Of a stretch of DNA of 64,000 bases, positions 1 to 12,344 are shown in pieces. Positions within the stretch are counted from its first letter, which is position 1. Each line of letters begins with the position of its first letter. A program made the translations under genes and the position numbers. The stretch comes from Selaginella tamariscina (taxonomy: Eukaryota; Streptophyta; Lycopodiopsida; Selaginellales; Selaginellaceae). Under the pieces are notes generated by a model. The model was not told the origin of the DNA. It did no database searches and saw only the letters and a program-made list of their open reading frames with translations. The DNA is taken from positions 62,001 through 126,000 of the forward strand of contig PUQB01000557.1 in assembly GCA_003024785.1 (NCBI GenBank). The letters are read 5' to 3'.

Positions 1-289
1 TAAAATAAATATATTTAAGAAACTTCTAAACTGATTTAAGAAAATATAAAATAATAAATATAATTAAATTTAAGACAATTAATTTATATATATATACCTT
101 TCAATATCTTTATTAATTTAAATATATTTAAGAAATTTAAACTGATTTGTGTTAAACCTCCACATGATTAACTATGGGAGACCATGTTCTTTATCCATTA
201 ATTACATAGTGGCGCCCACCTAGTATTATATATATACAGACTGATATATAATATATAATATAGTATTAAATATATATAATATATGCAGC

Positions 290-1530
290 AAAGCTCTTTA
301 ATTATCTGAACTTACACTAAACTCCTAAATAAAAATGAGCATCTACATATTCATATATATTTGATACGATAGTTACACACACAGACACACACAACGCACA
401 TGATATGTGTGTCCGTGTGTGTCTGTGCATGCGTGTGTGCTCATGTTTATTAACGATTATGCGAAATAATCAAGAAAGTAAAAATAATATGGTACCTGCA
501 AGTTAAGCTAATTCTAGGTTCAAGATTATATATATTACTATATGTATATGATATATCTTTATAGTTAATTATTATAATATGTAATATATTACTAATTGCT
601 ATATATTTAATCATTTTTGCTATATACTATATATACACACAATATGTTTGTTTAGGAGGAAGTTGCCCCGTCAAAATTAGTTATAGTTAATATTATATTA
701 AGTTGTGTATATTAAAAATAATTAGTTAATATTAATATTAAGTGTGTATATGTTAAGTAGCCAGTAAATTAAATTGTGTATATTATTGTAAAATAATATT
801 ACCTCTACTGAGTTGTTTTCCCAGATCGATATGCTTCAGGTAATTGATTCCTTGGAATATGCAGTGGAAGGCACTGTACAGCTGCACACACACACATGTG
901 CATACATATGCATATACATACATACGTGCGTATGTGTGTGTGTGTGAGAGAGAGAGAATGAGAGAGAAAAGCTTAAAGAAACTCTAAACACACGTACAAA
1001 TGTACATATATATGTACACACACGTGTGGGTGTGAGAAGAGAGAGAGAGAGCGCTTAGAGAAGCTCGTGTCACATATACACACACATATGCATATACATC
1101 CAATATATATTATTTGATAAGAATATTATTAAAAATCTTAATTATTATATATTATAAGGTATATGTTTGGATATAAGCCTATTAGATCTGTAAATGTTAT
1201 ATATCACGTTATATAGCAACAACCAATTCATTCATACAAATTCACTAAATATACAGCTTTTTATATTCATATTAATATAAATAAAATATATTATTATATA
1301 TTAAACAACATATGCATGTAATGACAAAAAAGGTGGTTTGATAATCTAATTTTAACATTTAAGTTTAACACAAAATTGCAATAAAAATATTTATTAATTT
1401 GAGACTTTATAGTTTAATTAGTATTATTTAAATTTAAAATACGTAATATTAGAGTATATTTATTTTTATAAAATATTTTGAACTATTTCATTAATAAAAT
1501 ACGAGACTATATAAAATGTTAAATTATATA
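290..1530. repeat. Repeat X, copy next to PP2C-NTPase copy 1 (3' side)
   Basis: No gene is visible. Positions 295-480 resemble 51155-51320: both have the AATTATCTGAACT word, then GAGCAT, TACATATTCATATATAT, a TG-rich stretch and TTTATTAACGA. The last part (about 1500-1577) resembles 52800-52897, including CCTCCGTGTGGAATATAAGG just 3' of each gene. In between are AT-rich DNA and (CA)n/(GA)n microsatellites at about 885-1090. It is read as the 3' flank of a duplicated gene-plus-flank unit. Homology in the middle is patchy, so the boundaries are approximate. Confidence 0.6.
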
Positions 1531-1577
1531 ATTCCTCCGTGTGGAATATAAGGTATATAATAATGTTTCATGCAAAA

Positions 1578-4500
1578 TCAAAATCCGCGTCTGCGATAAG
1601 AAAAACGGTTACATGTCTCTTTCACTACTTGAACCTCTGCTTGAGTGAAGGCCAGTTTGATATTCTCATTGTCCAGCACAAGAGTGACCTTGAGCTTTCC
1701 AGGGGCAACCTCTTTGAAGGACCACTTGGGCAATCCCTCCACTACCTGGAACGGATCAACCAGCACAAAGCAGAGGTAAACATCTGGAATCCAATCCACC
1801 CGGGTTCCATCTCCACAAGATGACCTCTCCTTGACAACAGCTCCTCCTCCATACGTAGTCTTCAGGAAAGTGAAGATGATGGAAATAGCCAACACTCATG
1901 CCAGTGCCATCAAACACGATCCTCCCTGCTGCACTTGAAGTGGAGAAATCCTTGGCCATCCACTGTAGAAATGTGCACCTGGGCTGCTCATCACAGAAGA
2001 AGTCTTCAAGTTTCAGCCCGTCGCTCATTGGTAGCACACATTGTTCATTGTTCTCCAAGAAAGCACTCGTAGACTTGGACAGGATTTCAGCTGCATCGGG
2101 CACTTGTCGTCCTCTAGGAGCTCCTTGAAGATGGGCATGTCTTCTAATACCCCCTTGTACTCCTTCCACATTCTCAGGAAGCAGAAGGGAACCAAGTCAT
2201 ACTTTTGGCCGACTTGGTGGACCTCAACCCGTCCCTCGGGTTGAACAGGTTGCATCCATTCCGATGTGATCCGTGCATGTTCTCGTAAGCCTTGCGAACC
2301 AGGTATTCGTCGCAGATAGCCGAACACGCTTCCCTCTCACCAGCACCCAGTCTCGCTAGGCCCGACTCAACCAGTTCCCGGATTTCAGCTGTGCCAATCT
2401 TTGAAGACACTAGGGCCTCCTCCCAACACGGAATGCTCGAAGAAAGCCCAGCCGATGGTAGCCCGGCAAGCCCTTGACAAGGACGCAATGCTCTTGCAGA
2501 AACTAGTCACCTCAGGACACCATCTTCCGTGGTGGTATAACCTTTCTCAATGTACTCTGCTGCATCTCGCAGGTTGACGTCCCTCGACAGCATCACCTCC
2601 AACATAGAGACCAAAGGCGTGAACCTGCCTTTGAACCTCTGAACACACAAGTCCTCATAAAGTCTGCTTCGTCCTCGCTCATCTTTCGCAGCAGCACCTG
2701 CTCACTGTACTCGATTGCCTCGTCTGCTGTGTGCCAGCATCCCTTGGCAAACACTTGCACAATCTCTTGTTTGTGCTTGTTCTTACTGCTATAGTTCTCA
2801 CGGTTCTCAAGCAATTCACGGTCGCCAGCAGCCCCGGAGAATACAACTCTGCCACCAAGTTCCTGGAAAAAGGCTCCCAGTGCTCTTGCCAACCCCAAGC
2901 CCACAAGTCATCCTGTCACTGAAGCACCCGTGTAAAGCCATCCGGCATTGCTCAATGTCGTCTATCACACAAACGGGCATCTTACTAACAACTGAGTAAA
3001 CCCTCCTCGCTTCCAGTGGTCACGGAGCTTATCCTCCTTGCAAATCTTGGCCAAGAAGATTTTGAACACGTCTCCTGCTTCTCCAACTGGTGTACCATCT
3101 GAGTAGACTAACGCCCTGCATGCCGCCTGTAGCACCAGCCACTGCCTGTCACTCAGCCTGTCTCTGCAGTACTCGTAAATCCTCATCCTCGCAGCCAGCA
3201 GCAGCTTCATTTGGTCTCCAACCTTGGGAAGGGAGCGAGTATGAATATGAACATTTCGTCGGCCATCTGGCCTAATCGGTCTGAGCAAGCCCGAAAGAAC
3301 CTCCGTCACCAAGTACTCAAAGTCAGATGATCCCCAGTGCTCTTCTGATTTGCGAGCAGTCAAGTACAGGCCACCTCTTCCTCCCTTGCTACACAAGTAT
3401 TTGTAAAGCAGCCTTGTCTTTCCAGAACCATGTCCACCCGCAAGCATGACCATTGAATTTGCAGCTTTTCTTCTAAAATTTGGAGGACACCCAAGTTCTC
3501 CTCAGTCTCATCGCCCAGATGACTGAGGAGCAAACATGGCTTGCCTTCACAGCTCACAACTTGTGCACCACCCTTGTACTTGACAAGACTCAGTTTCCCA
3601 CTGGCATAGTCGTCCAACACCTGCTTTACTTCAACTGGTAGCTCAAAGTCTGGCTCTTCCGTCTTCTGCCTCTCCAATTATTATTGAAGGAAGTCTCGTG
3701 CAGCATCTCCTCGAGCTTACTCTTCAAGGCATCGTCATCTAGCCCACTAAAGTATCTCTCTCCTCCCATCTTCTGCAGCCTAAGCAGGACCGATAAAACG
3801 TGGTCCTCCGGCTTGAAAGAAAAAGGCCTCAGATTCAATTTGGCTGCGATGCCTGAAGCGAAGGTCAACACTTTGTCGGCCCACGACAGTGGTCATCCAC
3901 AACGAGTGACACCACCACCGTTATGTCATCTTCCTTCCATCCATTAACGCCCCAGCAGCATGAGGATCCTTGGCCAGAGCTTGTGGAGAAGCTCCATCTC
4001 GAGCAAGGCCACTGGACACTACAACCACCTGCTCCAGCGTCCTGCTATCGAAGAGCCCGTCGGTTGCACAGATGACAATGTCTCCTGACTGAACCGGCAC
4101 CTTAAGCACCTCACCGAGCATGACAGGGTCCATGGCACAAGGTTTATCCTGGGTCTCTGCGAGTTGCAAACCTGGTAAGGAAAATTGATGCCAGCCGTCT
4201 GGAAAGTGGACTTGGCAAGCAGCTTGCCATTCCGAATGACCAAACAGCCAGAGTCGCCCATGTTTGCAATGTGGAGGACGTTCTTGCCGTCTGCCAAGCC
4301 TCCGGCAAGTAGCACTGTCGACGAACCAATGGACTTCGTTTGCCGCGTAGCCTCCGCCATCACCTTGAGCAACCATTGTCTTCGTCCTTGACATGTGGCT
4401 TCAGAGCCAGAATTTCCTTGCACTTGGTCATCAGCTCCCTTGCAAAGTCGCCTGCATCGATGCGTTCTTCTGTGTACCAGGAACCCACGCCATCGGCAAC

Positions 4501-4599
4501 CCCAACCCAGTCGCTGTCGATGAAGTACGCATCCTCGCTGCGCCTTTCCTGGTTCTTCGCTGCAGCGGCTGCTCCCGACCATAGAAAGCATTTGGCCAT
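1578..4599 (-). pseudogene. PP2C phosphatase / P-loop NTPase fusion gene, copy 1 (frame-disrupted)
   Basis: The gene runs from an ATG at 4599 to a TGA at 1578-1580, about 1,000 codons with no obvious intron. The N-terminal third is a PPTC7-like PP2[45 protein letters not shown] and DDIT-type residues, including the metal-binding Asp positions. After a linker comes a P-loop NTPase with GGHGSGKT (about 3440), then CVIDDIEQC (Walker B-like, about 2960) and a VVFSGAAGD segment. The C-terminal third (about 2500-1578) is conserved with copy 2 but unrecognised; it contains WMAKDF, IVFDGTG and a basic SYRRRGF end. Many small indels break the frame, including a private 4-base deletion near 3672 at the domain junction. 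Coding identity to copy 2 is roughly 95% by eye. It may be a pseudogene or a real gene with assembly indels. The PP2C should remove phosphate from Ser/Thr; the partner role of the NTPase is unknown. Confidence 0.75.
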
Positions 4600-4649
4600 T
4601 GTCTAAAAGCGCTCCTAAACCTAGCCCTAATTTCAAGCAGTGGATAATT

Positions 4650-5400
4650 ATATAATATGTGTGTCCGTGTGTGTGTGCATGCGTGTGTGCTCGTGGTTTA
4701 TTAATGACTGGCAGGAGTTTATGGGAAATATCACGGGTTTAAAAAGCTGGAGCGTGCTGTAGAGGATACACAGCAGACACGCACACGCACGTACGCACAT
4801 AGACAATTATTTGTATCACACACACACAAACACAAACGCACTGATATGCTTGTATCATACATACATACACACCTACTGTATACATAATATAGTGTTTTTA
4901 TGTGTTTATATATATAACTTCATTATAGTTAAGTTTTATTAACACTAATTAACATTAAAATTAATTACATTAGTTACCATTAACTAACCATAATTTATAG
5001 GGATTATTTAAAATATTATATATATAAACTTTCGCTAGCAAGATAAAAAAAAATGAATAATTTTGGACAAACTAAACGGTGTAAAACCCTAATATCAAAT
5101 CTTATACATGTTTAATTAAGGCTATAATTCTTTACGTTTATATTATATTTAAATAATTGAAAATGTTATATTATTAATAGAGTTATCTCTGTCTTTGTTA
5201 TTTGATTACATAAAATGTACCACGAAACAAATATTTAATAAAACGTAGATTATATAATTATATATTTATTAATATTATATGTATTTATATTCATAATATT
5301 AGTAATGCTCCTTTAATGAAAAATAAATACTTTCCAGAGAATACATACCAAGTGCATACAAATATTAAATAGAGACCTAGATAATAAATAGGATTTATTA
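4650..5400. repeat. Repeat X, copy on the 5' side of PP2C-NTPase copy 1
   Basis: Positions 4655-4760 match 51255-51370: TGCATGCGTGTGTGCTCGTG, GGTTTATTAA, ATCACGGGTTTAAAA and GTAGAGGATA words. Positions 5000-5400 match 52150-52530: TTATAGGGATTAT, TACATGTTTAATTAAGG, AACAAATATTTAATAAA and AATGCTCCTTT. In the second place these sequences lie 3' of a gene copy. Here they lie 5' of copy 1, as expected for a head-to-tail X-gene-X-gene array. No coding sequence is seen. Confidence 0.7.
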
Positions 5401-5474
5401 TATATAAAATTCAAGGTTTAAGATTAGTGTTTTAATTTTCCATTCCATGCATATTAACAGAACTTTTATTTATT

Positions 5475-6289
5475 AATTTTTGGATTCTTTTATTAATTTG
5501 CTAAACAAAAGAATAATATATAAGAGTTAAGAGTTAAATTTAGTTTCACACATATACAACCTATATCTACATGTAATATATGTGTATAGAATAGCATGCT
5601 TCCTTTGACCAAATAAAAGGCAGTTACTAATAGTGCAAGCTTCAATAAAACAATATACACATATATATTGTAAACTAAACTTAACTCTTATATGTGTGAA
5701 ACTAGACTTTATAGAATTATATATATATATATATATATATATCTGTGTGTGTGTGTGTTGTGTGTTATTAGTCTAAGAGTTTGTGAGTTTAACAAATAGA
5801 ATTGAAACTGCATGGTTTGGTATTTATTAATATTTGATTTTATTAATTTGCTAAACAAAAGAGAGTTAAAGTTAAATTTAGTTTGACACATGCGCGCCCA
5901 ACACCACACACAGAATTAAGTCTAGTTTCACCACACACACATATAAGAGTTAGTCTAATTTTACTTTATATATTGTTTTAACTGAAGTTTATAGCACTAT
6001 TAGTTTCAGATTGGGCACATTGTGAGTTTAATATATATATATATATGAGTGTATATGTGTGTGTGTGTGTGTGTTGTTTTAAATACTTACATATGAAATA
6101 ATATTTAACAATATAAAGCTTAAATATTGTCGAAGTTAAATATATACTATTTGTCATATAGTTCATATATATAAAATATAGGTATTCAGTTTATTATGAA
6201 ACATCATTTAATGTCATATAAAGTTTAAGGTAGTGATTCAATTCTTATCGTATCGTATTTTGGTTAGAATGTAACTTATATTCTAATAT

Positions 6290-6322
<33 letters not shown>

Positions 6323-6640
6323 AATGTAGCATATATATTTATTGAATATATTTAATTCTATATCTACTTGTTTGTACGCCATATTATTTACTTGAAAGTT
6401 TATATATATGTATATACATTAAACATATGGTTGAAAGTATCTTGCATATATTTTTATTTGATCTCGTTTGATATATGTATATATGAACTAAACTGTATTA
6501 AAATCACTAGATCGCAGTATATTATATATATGGATTTATCATTAACTGGACTTTTGTTTTACAGGTTTTAAACTCCCTAATTTTACCGCTAAACCTGCTT
6601 TACTCCTTCTTTTGGTGGTCTCTCCGGGTAAACTGAATAT
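5475..6640. repeat. Local AT-rich duplications and dinucleotide repeats
   Basis: A block with TTTATTAATTTGCTAAACAA followed by AGAGTTAA and AATTTAGTTT occurs near 5487-5555 and again near 5836-5885. A second pair (GTTTGTGAGTTTAA / CATTGTGAGTTTAA, each next to (TA)n and (TG)n) lies at 5720-5790 and 6010-6080. Further (TA)n(TG)n tracts occur at 6285-6325. No gene is seen. Confidence 0.55.
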
Positions 6641-6654
6641 GTACATATAGAGAG

Positions 6655-6880
6655 AGACGTATATACATATTCTATATGAAATAATAACAAGTATATGCTT
6701 CAGTGTTTTGATTTTTTACGTGTATATATATAAGCTTATTATATGTATATTTATATATATACGTATGTACAGCTCAATATATTATGTATATTAATATAAT
6801 ATCATTATATATATATATATATATATATATTATTATGATTTTGGTGTCAAATGAAATGCTAGCCAGCATTTATATCGCTT
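6655..6880. repeat. Left arm of a long-range inverted repeat
   Basis: The reverse complement of about 6662-6870 aligns to 50890-51078. Shared non-simple words include ATATTGAGCTGTACATAC, CTTATATATATACACGTAAAA, TTATTATTTCATATA followed by ATATGTATA, and a GCATTTCATT inner edge. The arms face each other about 44 kb apart. This could be a dispersed MITE-like repeat in opposite orientation or a scar of rearrangement. Confidence 0.65.
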
Positions 6881-7689
6881 TTTGAACTCAATGATTGACA
6901 AACATTATTCAATCAATTGATATATATATATATATATATATATAACTTGTCTAGTATAATCTGAGTTCTTGAACTAGTTTGGAATTTCCTTATCTTTAAT
7001 TTAAGTCTTGCAGTTGGGTAAAATTGAAATTCTTTTTCAATAAGTTTCAAAAAAATACAAATCAAATTTACATATATATTAAAATAGCTAAAATATATAG
7101 ATAATAGCCGAAAAAGTTAACCATACATAATGCATAAATAAATAATTTAAAATTATCAAGTAAATAAATATATTAAATACAATATACTTTAGCAAACTAA
7201 TATAGAGCCCTTAAGAGAACGTCGGCGTATATATACATATAATTTTTAACTTATGTTCTCACAACATTCAATAATATGTTGAACTATTTAAGTTACCCAT
7301 CTTACCATTAAATATTTAATTAATACTATTAAATATATTTAGTATGTACATAAAAACGTTAAGTTTTACTTACTTTATTGAATTAATAATTCACTTAATG
7401 ATATTTATTTAAATGTGCAATACCAGACGAGTCTGTTGGTCTGTCGTAATATGGAAATGGTCACTGCACATTGAAATACTTGAGTTCGTGGGTATACATG
7501 TAAAGATAAAATTTTTAAAATTAGTTAATTCATATATTTTAATTAGAATCATAAATATATATATTATATATGTATAATAAATTTTTAATTAATATTATTA
7601 TTTTAAAAGTCAAAATATTTAAAAGTTTTAAAGGTATATATGTAAATATATAATTTCTAAGGATATATATATAATATATAACTTTCGAA
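6881..7689. other. AT-rich spacer, no gene seen
   Basis: The stretch has long (TA)n tracts, and stop codons are frequent in all frames. I see no coding or structured feature. Confidence 0.5.
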
Positions 7690-7795
7690 ACGTAATTTAT
7701 TCTAATCATTAAAACTAATTACATTAGTTAACCATTTATAGGGATATATATATTATATATATAGATTTTAGTAAACTTTTGCTATTGTTGAATGA
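7690..7795. repeat. Fragment of repeat X
   Basis: The order ATTAGTTAACCAT, TTATAGGGAT, (TA)n, AAACTTTTGCTAT matches 4960-5035 and 52115-52205. This places a fourth, partial X copy inside the inverted-repeat-flanked block. Confidence 0.55.
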
Positions 7796-8034
7796 TTATC
7801 ATTATTATTTTTAGGTTAACCGTTGTTATATACTGAAATATGTTGATAGCATTAAATACAATAAAAACATGTTCATTCGGTATTTAGTAATGGTTTAAGT
7901 GGGTGTCGTTCAATTTATCTTTATTTTCTGTCCTAATTAAATTTTGAATTAATTTCATTACAAAGAATGTGACTAGAAACACCTCTAGGGTTGCATTAAC
8001 CACATGCCCTAAACTAATTATGAACAACCCATAC

Positions 8035-8400
8035 CTAATAATGCCACACGGGTTTAAGATTGTGACAACTGTTAAATGTAATCACCCATGTCACACAATT
8101 GTGCATGACTCGTGCCTTATTAGTGGCCCAATAATGTCATATAATTTAGAATTTAGGATAGCATAAACACCCATGTCATGTATGAACCCAACAACCTTGA
8201 TAGTGTCATGTGAGTTTATGATTGAGGATGGTAATTGGTGAGGTATTCATAACAAATAAATGTACTAAATAAACTTATTATATAAAATGTTTAATCCAAC
8301 GGCTTCATAGTGCCACACAGGTTTAGAATTTAAAATAGCTGTTAATGGGGTGTTCAAGATAAATAAATATATTAAATAAACTTATTATATAAGACTGGTA
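8035..8400. repeat. Degenerate tandem repeat of about 108 bp
   Basis: AATAAACTTATTATATAA, preceded by an AATAAAT word, occurs at about 8270-8287 and again about 108 bp later. Each is preceded by a diverged AATGCCACACGGGTTTA / AGTGCCACACAGGTTTAGAA module. An older unit starts near 8040. No coding potential is seen. Confidence 0.6.
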
Positions 8401-8429
8401 CATGCCCATTGTTGATGAATTATTTATAA

Positions 8430-8692
8430 TATTTTATATTTACCTAATTATTATTCTTAACTTAATGCATTTATTCCTACTTTAACACGATGAGTTTATC
8501 TTTAATTTTTTAAGTTTACCTATGCATAAGTTTAATTATTTAATGACTCTTAATTTAATTTTTATCCTTAACATAATAATTTTATTTCTAAGTTAGGCCT
8601 TTAACTCAATTATTATCCTTAACCTAGTTATTACAGTGAATTTATCCCATGCTTAACCTCCTAATTGTTATACTTAATATATTTAGTGACTC
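8430..8692. repeat. AT-rich dispersed repeat (TTAACTTAATTATTATTCTT type)
   Basis: The region repeats short modules such as CTAATTATTATTCTTAACTT and AATTTATCCTTAA. The same modules recur at 27300-27360 and, densely, at 28020-28510, so this is one dispersed or satellite-like family. Confidence 0.5.
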
Positions 8693-8860
8693 TTAATGTC
8701 AAAGTTTTGACTAGGTGCCACAAACGTAGTTTGCCAAATGCCAACCTTAAAAACTTTATTTGGACACCCCACATAGTAAAGTAACCTAAGTTAGGATTCA
8801 TCTTCGCACCCAATTGGCCAAGTTACCTAATGACAACCCTAGTGTTGGGGAAGATAGCTA
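8693..8860. mobile_element. LTR-family fragment
   Basis: It starts TGTCAAAGTTTTGACTAGGTG, then CCACAAACGTAG and TTGCCAAATGCCAAC. This resembles the LTR-like copies at 24947 (TGTCAGAGTTTTTACCTGGTG) and inside 19878-21646 (CACAAACGTGGC, AAATGCCAAC). It is only a short piece with no coding part. Confidence 0.5.
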
Positions 8861-9840
8861 GGAAAACTAAATTGGATGTTAAATTCGGGAAAGAAATTTT
8901 TAAATGGAAGTGTTACATTTGATTGGAATTTATTATAAATATCTAATGACACACCCAACTAGACTATCCAAAAATAAGTGAGGCTATTTATTAGAATAGT
9001 TAAGGTTATCGATATAATTCAGTAGTAATATAATCAAACTCTAAAGTACAAAATAGAGTCATATTATAACTCATGGTTTAGAATAATGATCAAATTAATA
9101 TAGAATATCATCAAATAAAATCTAGAATCTGTCGTATGAAAATATAGGGAGTTGACAATAGACAAACATAAAATAGACACATTTAATATATTATATAAGA
9201 TAATAGTAATGAAAAAGTTTATTCATATAATTGTAATTAAATTCTTTATTTATATTAATTCATTTAACAATAAATTACAAGGTCATCTTAATTACAAAGC
9301 TGTTCTTAGCTCTAAGGCCAACGTAGGCATTGATCAGCAATGCAGGGGAGTAGTTTATGTAATTGGAAATAAATTTATAAAATAAGTTTAGTTAATTTAT
9401 ACTATTCACTAAAACAGATTGTTCATCGTCTATGAGTTTCTAATAATTTCAGAGGCATTACTAGGAATTAAAATATGAAGATATCCTTCGGTTGAACATG
9501 TATAACCTCTACACAATCTTGTGTACGTGTGTGCCTGTTTGCGTGTGTGTGGCCATAGATATATAATGAGCAAAATCTACATTTAGGGTTTAAAGGGTTT
9601 AGACCCTAAACTAGAATATTTACCAAGCACATTGCTGTCTCAACAGCACGTGTGTTATTAAATCCTAAAATGCATATAATACATTGAAAAGCATAATTAT
9701 GGTTAATCAATATCCATTAACGTTGACGCTCCTAGTCTCATACAACATAATTACATAATTTCTATTCTTGCTAGCTCTTCTTATCCCCTCGCTTGGCAAA
9801 CAGTAAACGCACTCGTATATAAGTGTTTCTGAGCAGACAA
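8861..9840. other. Spacer without a recognisable gene
   Basis: The DNA is AT-rich. An open stretch at 9152-9385 shows no motif and has AT-driven composition. Nothing can be assigned. Confidence 0.45.
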
Positions 9841-9845
9841 TGAGT

Positions 9846-10574
9846 ATGAAGCAGAAGCAGAAGGTTATGATAACAAGCCGGTGATCGTCTTCCAGGATAA
9901 CATTTCCAATGTACCTGTAGCCGACCGGCTTGTCTGCCCTATATGTGACAGGATATTTGATGGTCGACTTATCGGGCCGTCTAGTGTCCCCGCTGCCTAT
10001 TACGCTTGTTGCGATTTGTGCAATTATGAGTTCTGCAGGCTGTGCTACATGGATTTCCATCGTCTTGCTTCGTGTAGGGCTGCATGGGTTGCCTGCAAGC
10101 CATGCTCTCCCACAACAAGGATTCGTACCGGTTCCTTTCTTATGCAGCTAAAGAGCGCCTGGAGAGCAAGAAGCGGAGGGTGGATGAGTAAGGGAGGAGA
10201 ATGCGAAGAGGGTGAAGCAGGCAGAGGATGAGGACGAGCAGGCGATTGCAGTTATTCTTGCAGATATGGAGAGGGCTGGCATGGACAAGAACGAGATCGA
10301 AAGAAGGGGTTATCAATTGAAGATGGTGAATCAGATAAGAACGATCGAGAGAGAGATGAATGGGGAGACTCAGAGAGAACATTCGAAGGCGATGAATATG
10401 CTTGGTGAAGTATTTAAGGAATATGAAAGAAAGATGAGGGAGATGGCGGAGAGATTGGAGACGCGGCCGCCGATTATACGGGTGTACGTCGGGTTAGTAG
10501 TAAATAGACCTCAAGCGACGCTATGTCTGCAACAAATAACATTCCAGACTATATGCTTGGATGCTATGCATTAA
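9846..10574 (+). pseudogene. Cys-rich zinc-finger / coiled-coil protein, frame-disrupted
   Basis: From about 9860 one frame reads a hydrophilic lead, then LVCPICDRIFDG, and about 20 residues later ACCDLCNYEFCRLCYMDFH and LASC. This Cys/His spacing resembles RING or IBR-type zinc binding, but I cannot assign a family. Coding then continues in another frame (SHNKDSYRFLSYAAKERLES, about 10105-10185) and, after one more indel near 10190, in the frame open from 10212 to 10574. That part is an acidic then heptad-rich coiled coil (KQAEDEDEQ, IRTIEREMNGE, VFKEYERKMREMAERLE). The frames join smoothly if two small indels are allowed, so this is either a decayed gene or one hit by assembly errors. The first exon is not found. 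Nothing suggests an operon-like link to the amylase. Confidence 0.45.
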
Positions 10575-11227
10575 CAAGTATTGGGACTATAATGACTACA
10601 TATATATGCTTGATCAGATGTTGGAAAACGGTATGGTGTCAATGGAAGAATATACAGAAAACTTAAAATATTAATTGAGATTACGGACCAACAAAATAAT
10701 GATGGTGATGAGGAGGTAACTTCAGTCCTTATTACTTAATCTGCTAACCAGCGAATAATAGTGTTTCAAGGTATAATTCAATACTGCAATGTATGTTGCT
10801 AGAAACCCTAAGACGAGGGGTAAATTTTTATATAGAAACTTAATTTATTATTTATTGAACTTAGTATAAATAAATATTACTATAGAGTCATTCCATGTTA
10901 GATTTACGTAATAGTTTAAAATGCGTTTTATTTAAAGTCTCCCAGGGCCTTCTAAAACGAAGTGTGTGTGTGTGAAACCCTTTTTAATACTATCAAAGTT
11001 TAATATCCCAAAAAAGCAAAAAATTTTAAAAATATCTATATTAAGTCACTTTCTTATTAAATAAAATTCTCCACTTACAATCGTATATTTATTAAGTATT
11101 ATCGTCCTAACTTCAGTTATTTAGACTGTATAGAATCTGAGACCCCATACACATGTAAAACGTACTCATGCAAACAGGTGTGTGTGTGTGTGAAGTAAAA
11201 GGCTTACATTCTAAGCCGTTTGAACAG
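10575..11227. other. Spacer, no gene seen
   Basis: AT-rich DNA with a short (GT)n near 10960 and another near 11180. No coding signal is visible. Confidence 0.5.
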
Positions 11228-11905
11228 TCATTTCCTCTTGTTCTTTCTACCATCGTCATCATCGTCCTCGTCTGTGTCTTCCTCATTGTCCTCGTCCTCC
11301 CTCATCTTCATCATCCTCCTCCTCCTCCTCTTCATCTTCTTCTCTTCCTCGTCCTCCTCAACCTCCACCTCGATCTTCTTCTGGTCCTGTTTCTGTGCCT
11401 TGTTATTATTCTTACCAGGCTGTGGCTTCACCTTGCAACCCTGCAACATTGCCTCGTTCAAGTCCTTGACATTCGACACGAGCCCTGGTATTCTCCAGTA
11501 TCCTTCCGACAGTCCCACACGACATGTCGCCGGTAATCTTGATCTCCACATCCGTCTTGGTTGCCTCTCCGGCATGTGTGGTGGACGCATCTATTACAAT
11601 GTCGGAGGTAAGCTTTGCCTGCGGGAGTATCGCGTGCTCCTTCATGTTCTCCCATATTGCAAACTCTGGACCCGTCATGATTATTTTCCATGCCGTTGGA
11701 TTTGGTACCAGAGATCCCGTCAAACCTGTCACAGATTGTAAGTAACGTACACACACACACACACACACATATAATGTGTATACATAGCATATATGTATAT
11801 ATACACATTTATACCATATATATATATAATATATATATGCATTATGGAGAGAGCGCAATATACATAATATATGTACAATCCACACACACACACACACACA
11901 CCCCA

Positions 11906-11936
<31 letters not shown>

Positions 11937-12313
11937 ATATATATATCATGTTTACATGATTATGCATTTCAGGACATATAAACATGCATAAGTACATATA
12001 CATATAGTTCGTGTACACTTACAAGTTCACCAAACGGATATTTATGTGCTCTTTATATAGAAGTTCATCTGGGCCTATAATACACATAGTGCGGCTGATT
12101 GAATGACATGCTTCACATGAGAGAGGGAGAAGAGAGATAAGTTTGTCACTTGTATCTTCGTATTAGACAGAAATGTAAATATTATATACATACATACATT
12201 GAAACATACATAAACATCAACTTTATATGTTTATGTACCTATGCATGTTTATGTCCTGAAATGCATAATCGTGTAAACATGATATAAATGTGTCTATCTA
12301 TCTATCTATCTAT

Positions 12314-12344
<31 letters not shown>

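Noticed and set aside
836..1021. Minus-strand frame with Ser-Leu and His-Thr runs
   Set aside because: It is a translation of (CA)n and (GA)n microsatellites. The same holds for frames at 28971-29207 and 58094-58282.
9707..10060. 117-codon minus-strand frame
   Set aside because: It is antisense to the Cys-rich zinc-finger frame and has no motif.
11220..11741. Plus-strand open frames rich in Leu/Ser/Pro
   Set aside because: They are the antisense of the amylase's charged tail. The minus strand continues the amylase reading and has the splice acceptor.
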